A stretch of DNA of 43,980 bases from assembly GCA_017475485.1 (NCBI GenBank), contig JAFVFO010000063.1:1-43980 (forward strand). Direction: 5' to 3'. A program made the position numbers and the translations under genes. The number at the start of each line of letters is the position of its first letter. The first letter of the stretch is position 1. This document shows positions 28,060-35,161 of this stretch, in pieces. Origin of the DNA: Candidatus Gastranaerophilales bacterium. GTDB taxonomy: Bacteria; Cyanobacteriota; Vampirovibrionia; Gastranaerophilales; Gastranaerophilaceae. The notes beneath the pieces are model-generated. The model was not told the origin of the DNA and ran no database searches. It saw only the letters and a program-made list of their open reading frames with translations.

Positions 28060-28073
28060 TCAGGTTCACCTTA
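28060..28073 (-). promoter_or_regulatory. DtxR-type operator-like palindrome, proximal
   Basis: Plus strand TCAGGTTCACCTTA, an imperfect inverted repeat with AGGT..ACCT arms, lying 5-18 bases upstream of the regulator ATG at 28055 and over its likely ribosome site. It resembles the AGGT/CCTA-type sites of DtxR/MntR proteins. Confidence 0.6.
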
Positions 28074-28086
28074 CTTTTGCATGTCT

Positions 28087-28115
28087 ATAGTAAGGCAGAC
28101 CTAACAAAATGTCAA
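28087..28115 (-). promoter_or_regulatory. Promoter of the DtxR-type operon
   Basis: On the minus strand a perfect -35 TTGACA (28110-28115) is followed by 17 bases and a -10-like TACTAT (28087-28092). The distal operator palindrome covers the spacer and the -10, which fits repression by blocking polymerase. Confidence 0.65.
28091..28104 (-). promoter_or_regulatory. DtxR-type operator-like palindrome, distal
   Basis: Plus strand TAAGGCAGACCTAA, an inverted repeat with TAAGG..CCTTA-like arms. Its centre is 31 bases from that of the proximal site, about three helical turns, so two dimers could sit on the same face of the DNA. Confidence 0.65.
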
Positions 28116-28170
28116 TACCTTGCAAAATAATTATGTTTGTAATACTTTAGAAATGTAAACAGAATACCAG

Positions 28171-28235
28171 GTCGGTTATTCATCCCACATGGAGTTTTCT
28201 CCAGCCTAAACCATAGAGGTCAGGGTTAAACCGAC
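28171..28235 (+). ncRNA. Structured rpsB leader, likely S2 autoregulatory element
   Basis: A 65-base region 20 bases upstream of rpsB. Outer arms GTCGGTT (28171-28177) and AACCGAC (28229-28235) pair perfectly. Inside is a perfect hairpin TGGAG-TTTT-CTCCA (28190-28203), then a smaller ACC..GGT hairpin (28210-28220). rpsB leaders in other bacteria bind excess S2 to repress the operon; whether this one belongs to a named family is not shown. It lies close in front of the AAGGA ribosome site. Confidence 0.6.
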
Positions 28236-28255
28236 AAAAGAAAGGACAAGAAACT

Positions 28256-29020
28256 ATGGCAACAGCTACTTTAGTAGAATTATTAGACGCAGGTGTACAC
28301 TTTGGTCACCAAACTCAAAAATGGAATCCGAAAATGAAACAATATATTTTCGGTGCAAAAAACGGTATTTATATTATCGACTTAAGAAAAACATCAGATT
28401 TGCTGGACAAGGCTTATGATGCCGTACGTCACATTGCATCTTTAGGCAGAAACGTTTTGTTTGTAGGTACTAAAAAACAAGCGGTTGACGTTATAGCTCA
28501 AGAAGCAACCCGCTGCGGTGCTTACTACATTAACCGTCGCTGGTTAGGCGGTATGATGACAAACTTTGAAACTATCCGCGGCAGAGTTAACAAATTAAGA
28601 GAATTAGAAGGCTTTTTAGAATCAGGTGCAGCCGGCAAATTACCTAAAAAAGAAGTTGCACAATTAAACCGCCAAGTTGCAAAATTATCTAAAACATTAG
28701 GCGGTATCAAAGAAATGAAAGGCATGCCTGATATTTTAGTTGTAATTGACCAAAAGAAAGAATTAATAGCAATTAAAGAAGCAAACAAACTTGGTATCCC
28801 TGTTGTATGCTTGGCTGATACTAATGCTGATACTGATGGTATTGATTACATTATCCCCGGTAATGATGACGCATTGCGCTCTATTAAATTAATTGCTTCA
28901 AAAATGGCAGACGCTGTTTTGGAAGGCAAAGAATTAAGAGCAAATAATGCTAAAACAAACGGTAAAATTGAAAAAGTAACCGCAGCTGATGCCGGCATTC
29001 AAGAACCTGTAGAAGCATAA
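28256..29020 (+). CDS. rpsB: 30S ribosomal protein S2
   Basis: A 254-residue protein of the small subunit. Recognisable segments include [70 protein letters not shown] and [20 protein letters not shown]. The C-terminal tail is short and charged. AAAGGA lies about 9 bases before ATG 28256. It is followed by tsf after 27 bases, the near-universal rpsB-tsf operon, and preceded by a structured leader. Confidence 0.98.
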   Translation: MATATLVELLDAGVHFGHQTQKWNPKMKQYIFGAKNGIYIIDLRKTSDLLDKAYDAVRHIASLGRNVLFVGTKKQAVDVIAQEATRCGAYYINRRWLGGMMTNFETIRGRVNKLRELEGFLESGAAGKLPKKEVAQLNRQVAKLSKTLGGIKEMKGMPDILVVIDQKKELIAIKEANKLGIPVVCLADTNADTDGIDYIIPGNDDALRSIKLIASKMADAVLEGKELRANNAKTNGKIEKVTAADAGIQEPVEA

Positions 29021-29047
29021 GATTATAGAATTAGGAGAAAATATATT

Positions 29048-29923
29048 ATGACAATAACAGCAACAATGGTTAAAGAACTAAGAGATAAAACAGGCGCAGG
29101 TATGATGGACGCTAAAAAAGCTCTTGTCGAAACCGACGGCGATATGGCGAAAGCTATGGAATTTTTAAGACAAAAAGGTATAGCCTCCGCTGATAAAAAA
29201 ATGGGCAGAATAGCAGCAGAAGGTACAATTGCTTCAATTGTTGACGGCAAAAAAGGTGCTATGGTTGAAGTTAATTGCGAAACAGACTTCGTTGCCAAAA
29301 ATGAAGATTTCAAAGAATTTGCTTCTATGATGGCTAAAGCGGTTTTAGAATTAAACCCCGCTTCAGTTGATGAAATGCTTAAAACCGATTGCCCCGTTTG
29401 CAAAAAACCTATTGAAGAAGTTATTAAGGAAAAAATCGCTAAAATCGGTGAAAAAATCACAATCAGAAGATTTGTAAGATATGACGCTGACTGCTGTATC
29501 AATACATACATTCATAACGGTAAAATCGGTGTATTATTGGAAGCAAAATGCACAAGCTGCGACAGCCAATTAACAAAAGACATCTGCTTACACATTGCTT
29601 CAAATGCTCCTGAATACATTTCAAGAGATGAAATACCGGCAAACGTTATTGAAGAAGAAAAAAGAATTGAAATGGGCAAAGAAGATTTAGCAAAAAAACC
29701 TGAAAACATCAGAGAAAAAATTGTTGCAGGAAGAATTGATAAATTAATGGCTCAAAGATGTCTTTTAGATCAACCTTTTGTTAAAGATCCGAGTATTACA
29801 ATCAAACAATTAATCGAAGGTAAATGTGAAATTGTCAGATTCACAAGATACGTTCTTGGCGAAGGTTTAGAAAAAAGACAAGATAACTTCGCTGAAGAAG
29901 TAATGAACCAAATCAAAGGTTAA
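29048..29923 (+). CDS. tsf: Elongation factor Ts with a cysteine-rich centre
   Basis: A 291-residue guanine nucleotide exchange factor for EF-Tu. The UBA-like N-terminus (ATMVKELRDKTGAGMMDAKK), the TDFVAKNEDF motif at 80-89 and the region IGEKITIRRF are typical, and a second core domain follows with LHIASNAPEYISRDEIP. Unusual is a set of Cys: CPVC at 115-118, CC at 149-150, CTSC at 168-171 and Cys180. These are not part of the usual EF-Ts pattern and could bind zinc. AGGAG lies upstream of ATG 29048. A strong terminator follows. Confidence 0.96.
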   Translation: MTITATMVKELRDKTGAGMMDAKKALVETDGDMAKAMEFLRQKGIASADKKMGRIAAEGTIASIVDGKKGAMVEVNCETDFVAKNEDFKEFASMMAKAVLELNPASVDEMLKTDCPVCKKPIEEVIKEKIAKIGEKITIRRFVRYDADCCINTYIHNGKIGVLLEAKCTSCDSQLTKDICLHIASNAPEYISRDEIPANVIEEEKRIEMGKEDLAKKPENIREKIVAGRIDKLMAQRCLLDQPFVKDPSITIKQLIEGKCEIVRFTRYVLGEGLEKRQDNFAEEVMNQIKG

Positions 29924-29941
29924 ATTTATTTAATACATTTT

Positions 29942-29973
29942 AAACAGCTTCTAAATATAGAAGCTGTTTTTTT
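29942..29973 (+). terminator. Rho-independent terminator after tsf
   Basis: A perfect 12-bp stem, AAACAGCTTCTA with TAGAAGCTGTTT, a 4-base loop, and a run of T through 29973. It closes the rpsB-tsf operon 18 bases after the tsf stop. Confidence 0.93.
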
Positions 29974-29984
29974 ATTTAATAATA

Positions 29985-29993
29985 TGGTATTAT
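29985..29993 (+). promoter_or_regulatory. Extended -10 box of the HEPN/MNT-maf operon, leaderless
   Basis: TGG directly followed by TATTAT, an extended -10 element, then exactly 6 bases (CAAACT) and ATG 30000. No ribosome binding site lies before the ATG. It starts 12 bases after the tsf terminator. Confidence 0.55.
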
Positions 29994-29999
29994 CAAACT

Positions 30000-30407
30000 A
30001 TGGAAAAAATTGATATAACATCATTGAAAAAAGCGCACAAAAGTTTAAATGAAGTAATAGATATTTATTTAAATGATAAATTAAATTCAATTGTCAAAGA
30101 TTCAATGATACAAAGATTTGAATATACATATTCAATTGCTTTAAAAATAATAAAAAGATACTTTTCAAAAAGTGCTTTTATTTTGGATAATATTGAAGAT
30201 ATGTCTTTTAACGATATGATACGAAATGCTTCTAAAATGGGGCTTTTGAAATCAAATCTTGAAAAATGGACAATATTTAGGCAAAAAAGAAATTTAACTT
30301 CGCATACTTACGATGAAAAAACTGCAAATGATGTTATATCTATTATTGAAGATTTCTCATCTGAAATTGAATTTCTAATCGCGCAACTGGAAAGCAAAAT
30401 TTTATAG
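30000..30407 (+). CDS. HEPN-domain toxin of a HEPN/MNT system
   Basis: A 135-residue all-helical protein of the HI0074/HEPN type that pairs with a minimal nucleotidyltransferase. The RX4HXY motif is present and complete as RNLTSHTY at 97-104 (Arg97, His102, Tyr104). In characterised HEPN/MNT toxin-antitoxins the HEPN protein is an RNase and its Tyr is modified with AMP by the partner, which silences it. The preceding DMSFNDMIRNASKMG and FRQK segments fit the family. The start at ATG 30000 is consistent with a leaderless mRNA. The MNT gene begins with no gap after the stop (TAGATG). Toxicity here is inferred, not shown. Confidence 0.85.
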   Translation: MEKIDITSLKKAHKSLNEVIDIYLNDKLNSIVKDSMIQRFEYTYSIALKIIKRYFSKSAFILDNIEDMSFNDMIRNASKMGLLKSNLEKWTIFRQKRNLTSHTYDEKTANDVISIIEDFSSEIEFLIAQLESKIL

Positions 30408-30704
30408 ATGTTTGGTATAGAGAAAAAATATATTGATTTTATTATTGATGTTTTAAATAAAAGTATTAATAATAACGCAAAATATTATATTTATGGCTCA
30501 CGCGCAAAAGGCAGTTATAAACAATATTCAGATATTGATATTGCCATAGATAACGAAACGGAAATACCGGCAAATGTCATTGCGAAAATTTCTGCAGATT
30601 TTGAAAATTCAACCCTTCCCTGGAAAGTAGATGTGATTGACTTAAATTCTATAGATGAAAACTTCAAAAAATTAATGAGGGATGATTTAAAAAAAATAAA
30701 TTGA
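30408..30704 (+). CDS. Minimal nucleotidyltransferase (MNT) antitoxin
   Basis: A 98-residue protein of the MNT family, which transfers AMP to its HEPN partner. The active-site motif is GSRAKGSYKQYSDID, beginning with Gly30-Ser31 and ending with the metal-binding Asp42 and Asp44; a third carboxylate, Asp75, lies in WKVDVIDLNS. All catalytic positions are intact. ATG 30408 follows the HEPN stop directly, so translation is coupled. In many such pairs the MNT gene comes first; here HEPN comes first. The maf gene follows after 10 bases. Confidence 0.88.
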   Translation: MFGIEKKYIDFIIDVLNKSINNNAKYYIYGSRAKGSYKQYSDIDIAIDNETEIPANVIAKISADFENSTLPWKVDVIDLNSIDENFKKLMRDDLKKIN

Positions 30705-30714
30705 AAGATAATAT

Positions 30715-31269
30715 ATGAATATAATTTTAGCGTCAAATTCTCCAAGAAGAAAAGAAATTTTACAAAAAGCCGGATATAAGTTTGAGGTTATACCTTCTTT
30801 ATATGATGAAAATATACAAGGTCTTAAATATTCAGCCGAAATCGTCATAAATTGTGCTTGTAACAAAGCATTTGAGGTTGCAAAGAAAAATCGCAAAAGT
30901 CTTGTCATTGGTGCAGATACCGTTGTTGTACACAAAAACAGAATTCTTGGTAAACCTCAAAACAAAATAGAAGCATTTGAAATGCTCAAAACACTGAGCA
31001 ATGATACACATTTTGTCGCAAGCGCAATATGTTTAATCCATGGAATGGAAATAGTTAAAGGCATTGAATTAACAAATGTGACTTTTAGAGAACTATCCGA
31101 TACAGATATAATGACATATATCAAAACCAGACATCCGCTTGATAAAGCAGGCAGCTACGGCGTTCAAGACGAAGGTTTTGATTTTGCAATAAATATAGAA
31201 GGAAATTTAGATAATGTAATAGGTTTCCCTATGAAGCTCTTTGATGAATTACTTTCCGAGTGCATTTAA
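30715..31269 (+). CDS. maf: Maf-family nucleoside triphosphate pyrophosphatase
   Basis: A 184-residue house-cleaning enzyme that hydrolyses non-canonical or modified NTPs to monophosphates. The N-terminus ILASNSPRRKEILQKAG (SNSPRR at 7-12), IGADTVVV, GKPQNKIEAFEMLKTLS and DKAGSYGVQDEG match the YhdE/Maf-1 group. GAAAG lies before ATG 30715. It follows the HEPN/MNT pair in one run, but the link is probably positional. Its end overlaps the convergent ADP-ribosyltransferase-like gene by 21 bases. Confidence 0.93.
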   Translation: MNIILASNSPRRKEILQKAGYKFEVIPSLYDENIQGLKYSAEIVINCACNKAFEVAKKNRKSLVIGADTVVVHKNRILGKPQNKIEAFEMLKTLSNDTHFVASAICLIHGMEIVKGIELTNVTFRELSDTDIMTYIKTRHPLDKAGSYGVQDEGFDFAINIEGNLDNVIGFPMKLFDELLSECI

Positions 31270-32211
31270 AAATTTACGATAATTATCTTTTGTAATGGGA
31301 TTTAATTCTTTCATTCTATCTAAATCAAGCGTCAATTTTTCACCGTCATAAATTGCAAGCTGCCCCATTTGCTCTACTCCTTCAGGCCAGCTTCCAAAAT
31401 TCAGAAAACCTTTTGTATAACCCATAGGGGTATAAAGTCCGGAATAGCCGAGCTCCCTCAATGCTTTATTAATAATTTCAGGAGTATATTCAGCAGCCTC
31501 TTTGCTTAATTCCATATCAAAAAGTGAAGTCACATTTCTGTCTTCACATATCGCATTTAAAATATAAGAAGCAATATTGCTGCGAAATTCAATTAAATCA
31601 ATATCAACTTGTGCAACATCACCCTCAACCTTATAAGGTAAAATAATTCCATTATTACTATAATGTTGCGCTAATTCTAAAGTCGGGGTAGTATAAACAC
31701 CTCTGCCGAGCCCCGGAACTTTGTTACCTGTTTCTTTAGAAGCAAATGGTGTGATACCGTTTTCTAAAATAAGTTTTGCACTATCTAAACTTGTACCGTG
31801 GTAAGCATATCCATCGGGTGCAATTTCTTGCATAGTTTTTGGGGTAATTACACTTTGGATATAAGATAAAATTCCCTGATAAGTTTCAGGATGTCTTTCA
31901 ATTAAATCATTAGCGCGTTCTGTAGCCACTTGTGCGGTTTCATTAAGCATTTTATTATTGCCGTTAAAACTCAAAGTACATTTATCAAAAAAACCTTGCG
32001 CTTCCTGTAAGTTTAGTTTACCTTTCGAGATACCTAAGCCTACAGCAACGGCTGAACTGATAATTGCAAGCCCTGTCAAGGCAAGTGTTATTTTTGTACT
32101 GTTATCAATGTGCTTTTTATTCTCACTTTCGGCAGGTTTTTGTGGCGTTTTTTGTTTTTCTATATTATTAATATAAACCTGCGTAGCTTGACTTAATTCT
32201 AAAGATGACAT
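31249..32211 (-). CDS. Membrane-anchored ADP-ribosyltransferase-like protein with SFxG motif
   Basis: A 320-residue protein with a membrane helix at about 41-62, then LSFNG at 80-84 (see the other SFxG proteins) and a C-terminal domain that resembles a PARP/diphtheria-toxin-like ADP-ribosyltransferase fold. Key residues are His138 in YHGTS, Tyr173 in GLGRGVYTTP, Tyr184 in LAQHYS and Gln284 in GQLAIYD, corresponding to an H-Y-[E/Q] triad. I chose ATG 32211 because GGGGA precedes it; the frame can be read four codons further to a TTG. No partner gene is seen. The fold assignment is from motif likeness, and the Glu-to-Gln change could mean mono-transfer, altered chemistry or no activity. Confidence 0.65.
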   Translation of the reverse strand: MSSLELSQATQVYINNIEKQKTPQKPAESENKKHIDNSTKITLALTGLAIISSAVAVGLGISKGKLNLQEAQGFFDKCTLSFNGNNKMLNETAQVATERANDLIERHPETYQGILSYIQSVITPKTMQEIAPDGYAYHGTSLDSAKLILENGITPFASKETGNKVPGLGRGVYTTPTLELAQHYSNNGIILPYKVEGDVAQVDIDLIEFRSNIASYILNAICEDRNVTSLFDMELSKEAAEYTPEIINKALRELGYSGLYTPMGYTKGFLNFGSWPEGVEQMGQLAIYDGEKLTLDLDRMKELNPITKDNYRKFLNALGK

Positions 32212-32267
32212 TACATTCCCCAAATTACTTATATTACAATAAAAACAATTTGGAGTTTTTTATTGAC

Positions 32268-33191
32268 TTATTTTGAACATAAAAAGCATGCGCAATTATC
32301 AGTTAAGAAAGGCTTTTGCGTTTTGCATTTATCCATTACAAAATCACATCTGGGGTGAAATTTACAGCCTGCAATTATATCTGTAATAGGAGAAATTGTA
32401 CCTTTTATATTTTGTAATTTTTTACCTCGTTCATTAGGCAGTGCGTTAAGAAGTGCTTTTGTATAGGGGTGGAGCGGGTTTTTAAAAAGAATCGAGCATT
32501 TATTTTCTTCAACTATATCACCAAGATACATAATTGTTGCACTATCACAATAGTTATAGACAATTGATAAGTCATGTGTAACTAAAATTATTGTTTTTCC
32601 CTTATTTTTCAAATTCAAAAGTAAATCTAAAATCGAATTAGATACAGAAACATCCAATGCCGTTGTGGGTTCATCCGCTAAAATTAATTCGGCATTTGAA
32701 ATCAGCGCCATGGCAATAATTATTCTTTGTTTCATACCGCCCGATAATTCATGCGGATATGATTTTAAAACATTTTCAACATTATTAATTCTGACTTCAT
32801 TTAAGGCATTTTTAATTACACCGATATCATCTTTTACTTCTCTAAGCTGGTTTTCAATAGTATATAAAGGATTTAAAGACATAAAAGGGTCTTGCGGAAT
32901 TAAAGCTATTTTTCTACCCCTCATAAGTCTAAAATCATTGTCTTTGTATTTTAAAATATCTTCGCCTCTGAAAAATATTTCGCCCGATTTTATTTGAGCA
33001 TTTTTTGGAAGAAGTTTTAAAATAGTATTGATAAATACGGATTTTCCGCACCCCGATTCGCCCGCAATAGCGTGGATTTTACCTTCTTCGAAGGAAATAT
33101 TTATGTTATTTAAAGCATAGAAAAATTTATTTTCACGCTCAATATCAATATCAAACCCTACCGATAAGTTTTTAATTTCTAAAATATTCAT
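32268..33191 (-). CDS. Peptide/nickel-type ABC transporter ATPase (DppD/OppD-like)
   Basis: A 307-residue ATPase. Walker A GESGCGKS is at 44-51, the Q-loop in ALIPQDPF, signature LSGGM at 148-152, Walker B LILADEPT at 168-175 and the H-loop in VTHD. The C-terminal oligopeptide-transporter extension has CKFHPRCDFVMDKC and LTDNCACFLC, a Cys-rich tail typical of DppD/OppD. Unlike a complete system, no permease, binding protein or second ATPase is beside it. The promoter looks leaderless and there is no ribosome site. Substrate is unknown. Confidence 0.88.
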   Translation of the reverse strand: MNILEIKNLSVGFDIDIERENKFFYALNNINISFEEGKIHAIAGESGCGKSVFINTILKLLPKNAQIKSGEIFFRGEDILKYKDNDFRLMRGRKIALIPQDPFMSLNPLYTIENQLREVKDDIGVIKNALNEVRINNVENVLKSYPHELSGGMKQRIIIAMALISNAELILADEPTTALDVSVSNSILDLLLNLKNKGKTIILVTHDLSIVYNYCDSATIMYLGDIVEENKCSILFKNPLHPYTKALLNALPNERGKKLQNIKGTISPITDIIAGCKFHPRCDFVMDKCKTQKPFLTDNCACFLCSK

Positions 33192-33197
33192 AAAAGA

Positions 33198-33206
33198 ATT
33201 ATAGCA
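33198..33206 (-). promoter_or_regulatory. Extended -10 promoter of the ABC ATPase gene, leaderless
   Basis: On the minus strand TGC and a perfect TATAAT, then exactly 6 bases (TCTTTT) and ATG 33191. No ribosome binding site lies between. Confidence 0.6.
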
Positions 33207-33225
33207 TAATGTTTTGTTATTGATA

Positions 33226-34362
33226 TTAAACGGTTTGGGTAGCTTTTTCTTTAATCTTACTGCGCATTTTTTTACGGCGCATTAAGTCAACAAATGCCTC
33301 AAGACGCGTAATATAACCGGCTCTGCCCGTTTGTTCATCCATAATTAATGTTAAAATAGGCAAATTAACATCTTCTCTCATTTTTGGAAAAATATTTTGG
33401 CTCATAATTTCAGGCATGCAAGTAAACGGTGAAACATGAATTAATCCATCTACATTTCTTTCTTTTGCATATAATACATCTGAAATACATTCAAGTGCAT
33501 CCCCGCCTATATCGCGCATTAAATATGGTTTTGCAAGTCTATAGGCGCGCTCTAAGTGCGTTTCTCCCTTTTTAAACATTTTAGGAATAATGGCATCTTT
33601 TAAAAAAGAAGAAATTGTTAACGAACGTCTAACCTGAACACCCATAGCCCCAAGCTCGCGCTCCATATATTGATTTGAAAATTCATCATTAACAATATAT
33701 ATTTCGCCCGTTAAATCTACATGCAAAACGTCTTTATTTTTATCTATTTCTACATTTGAAATTTCTCTTAAACCTTCTTTTAGAGCAATTGAAAGTTCTT
33801 TTGGATTTTGAGCTTTTCTTATTAATCTAACTGCCTTATTGAAGGCTTTTTCACTGTCGCCTTTGTGAATTTCTCTTGCGCGGTGATAAGATAAAAAGTT
33901 TTGCAATTCGTCAACCGCAAATACCGTTCTGACCCCAAGATAGATTGCAGAGAAAATCTTCAAGTAGTTTTTTGAACCGCTTAGACGAATTAAATAATCT
34001 ATCATTCCCTTAAAACCGTCATACAAACTAAGTTCTATATAGTTTGTCTTATAACCAAGCTCAATAAGTACTTGTTCAATATTTCTGCCATATTCGCCAA
34101 GCCTGCAAATACCCGGAGATGTAATCATAGATACATAATCAACTCCGCCTTCAATAGCTTCTATAAAATTACCTAAGATTAATTTATAAGGCAGGCAAAT
34201 TGCCTCAGGCGAATTTTTAGTTCCTAAAGAAAGAGTTTTTTTGCTGGTATATGGCGGAATATAGGCTTCAACCCCCATGGCATTCAATGCCTTTTCCCAA
34301 GCCAGATATATAGTCCCCATGTGCGGGAAAGCTACTTTGATTTTCTTAGTTTCATTAGCCAT
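33226..34362 (-). CDS. Acyl-CoA dehydratase activase-related protein (COG3581-type)
   Basis: A 378-residue cytoplasmic protein related to proteins fused to or found beside 2-hydroxyacyl-CoA dehydratase activases. Recognisable parts are KVAFPHMGTIYLAWEKALNA, NSPEAICLPYKLILGNFIEA, SPGICRLGEYGRN, and the C-terminal VSPFTCMPEIMSQNIFPKMR with LTLIMDEQTGRAGYITRLEA. The conserved Cys in AICLPYK, GICRLGEY and FTCMPE could hold an Fe-S cluster, as in the dehydratase relatives. The activase half (COG1924-type) is not beside it. ATG 34362 is preferred over a TTG at 34380 because a TATAAT lies 6 bases before it. Function in this organism is unknown. Confidence 0.8.
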   Translation of the reverse strand: MANETKKIKVAFPHMGTIYLAWEKALNAMGVEAYIPPYTSKKTLSLGTKNSPEAICLPYKLILGNFIEAIEGGVDYVSMITSPGICRLGEYGRNIEQVLIELGYKTNYIELSLYDGFKGMIDYLIRLSGSKNYLKIFSAIYLGVRTVFAVDELQNFLSYHRAREIHKGDSEKAFNKAVRLIRKAQNPKELSIALKEGLREISNVEIDKNKDVLHVDLTGEIYIVNDEFSNQYMERELGAMGVQVRRSLTISSFLKDAIIPKMFKKGETHLERAYRLAKPYLMRDIGGDALECISDVLYAKERNVDGLIHVSPFTCMPEIMSQNIFPKMREDVNLPILTLIMDEQTGRAGYITRLEAFVDLMRRKKMRSKIKEKATQTV

Positions 34363-34368
34363 AGAATT

Positions 34369-34374
34369 ATTATA
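34369..34374 (-). promoter_or_regulatory. -10 box of the COG3581-type gene, leaderless
   Basis: A perfect TATAAT on the minus strand, followed by 6 bases (AATTCT) and ATG 34362. No Shine-Dalgarno sequence is present and the -35 is poor. Confidence 0.6.
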
Positions 34375-34508
34375 TAACAAACAAAAGCATATTGGCGTAT
34401 TTACAAAAGTTTACAAACATCAAAAAGGGAGCAATATTTTGAGAAAGAATTTCTTTATTAATATGTAGGTAGTGTTTATAGTTTTAATTAGTGTGGGAAA
34501 ATTAAATA

Positions 34509-34988
34509 ATGGAGAAGTTGCGTGAAGCGCAATTAAGCAATCCAAGGTTTAAAGAACCGGAGCTTGGTGCGCAAAACCCTATAATTAGGGACAATAGAGC
34601 ATTTGATATAGTTGACGGCGATAAAAAGACGCTTGATTATCTTGATTATTCAAGCACGATTACAAAAGGTACTCTTGCCGCAAACGGTTCGATTAGGCTA
34701 AAACCTAATTGTAATCAAGAATTTAAACATGACTACGGAGCGTTTGCACCTGAGCATGATTATATGGCAAATATTCCGCGTTATCCTCTCTCACAAGAGG
34801 AATATACGAAAGATGACGATTTAGATAACGAATGGAGCAATATTTTCCTAAAACAAAATGAAGGAGAATATGATATTCCAAAAGATGACGACCCGTATCC
34901 AGAAGACAATATAACAGATACGGGGGAAGATAACTTTTTTAAATATAAGCCAAATCCGGAACTTGTCATGACTGCCTATGCAAGTTAG
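34509..34988 (+). CDS. Small acidic hypothetical protein
   Basis: A 159-residue soluble protein rich in Asp, Glu, Asn and Pro, with no membrane segment or signal peptide. The second half (DLDNEWSNIFLKQNEGEYDI, DDDPYPEDNITDTGED) is acidic and likely disordered. I do not recognise it. A GGGA with weak spacing lies before ATG 34509. It is a real transcription unit, since a perfect 12-bp terminator follows the stop. It sits alone between the divergent COG3581-type gene and the convergent rplJ-rplL operon. Confidence 0.7.
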   Translation: MEKLREAQLSNPRFKEPELGAQNPIIRDNRAFDIVDGDKKTLDYLDYSSTITKGTLAANGSIRLKPNCNQEFKHDYGAFAPEHDYMANIPRYPLSQEEYTKDDDLDNEWSNIFLKQNEGEYDIPKDDDPYPEDNITDTGEDNFFKYKPNPELVMTAYAS

Positions 34989-34991
34989 CAA

Positions 34992-35022
34992 AAAAACAGA
35001 AGCCTAACGCTTCTGTTTTTTA
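34992..35022 (+). terminator. Rho-independent terminator after the acidic protein
   Basis: A perfect 12-bp stem AAAAACAGAAGC with GCTTCTGTTTTT and a 5-base loop (CTAAC), then TATT. It begins four bases after the stop codon. Confidence 0.92.
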
Positions 35023-35161
35023 TTACACACAAATATGCCAAATTGGCGCTCAAAGCCTCAATTATCCTACGGCGGTTGTTAAAGGACTACATAAAAAACG
35101 ACAAGCTCAACGCTTATCGTTTTTTATTTCGCACGAATATGTTTTATTTCGCACAAATATG
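35018..35161 (+). repeat. Three copies of a 20-bp repeat around the terminators
   Basis: Copies of TTTTATTTCGCACAAATATG: 35122-35141 and 35142-35161 are in tandem and differ at one base; 35018-35037 is a more diverged copy (two changes from the last one). The first two of these copies start in the T run of a hairpin terminator whose stem tip contains AAGC and GCTT. The whole region 34989-35163 has no gene and looks like a duplicated terminator unit. Confidence 0.75.
35093..35125 (-). terminator. Bidirectional terminator, rplL side
   Basis: A hairpin with 14-base arms (AAAAAACGACAAGC, GCTTATCGTTTTTT) and a single mismatch, loop TCAAC. T runs occur on both strands, so it can end rplL transcription (minus) and act as a second stop for the plus-strand gene. 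Confidence 0.8.

Noticed and set aside
35122..35161. Tandem 20-bp repeats as a CRISPR
   Set aside because: No spacers, only two adjacent units and a diverged third; no cas genes.
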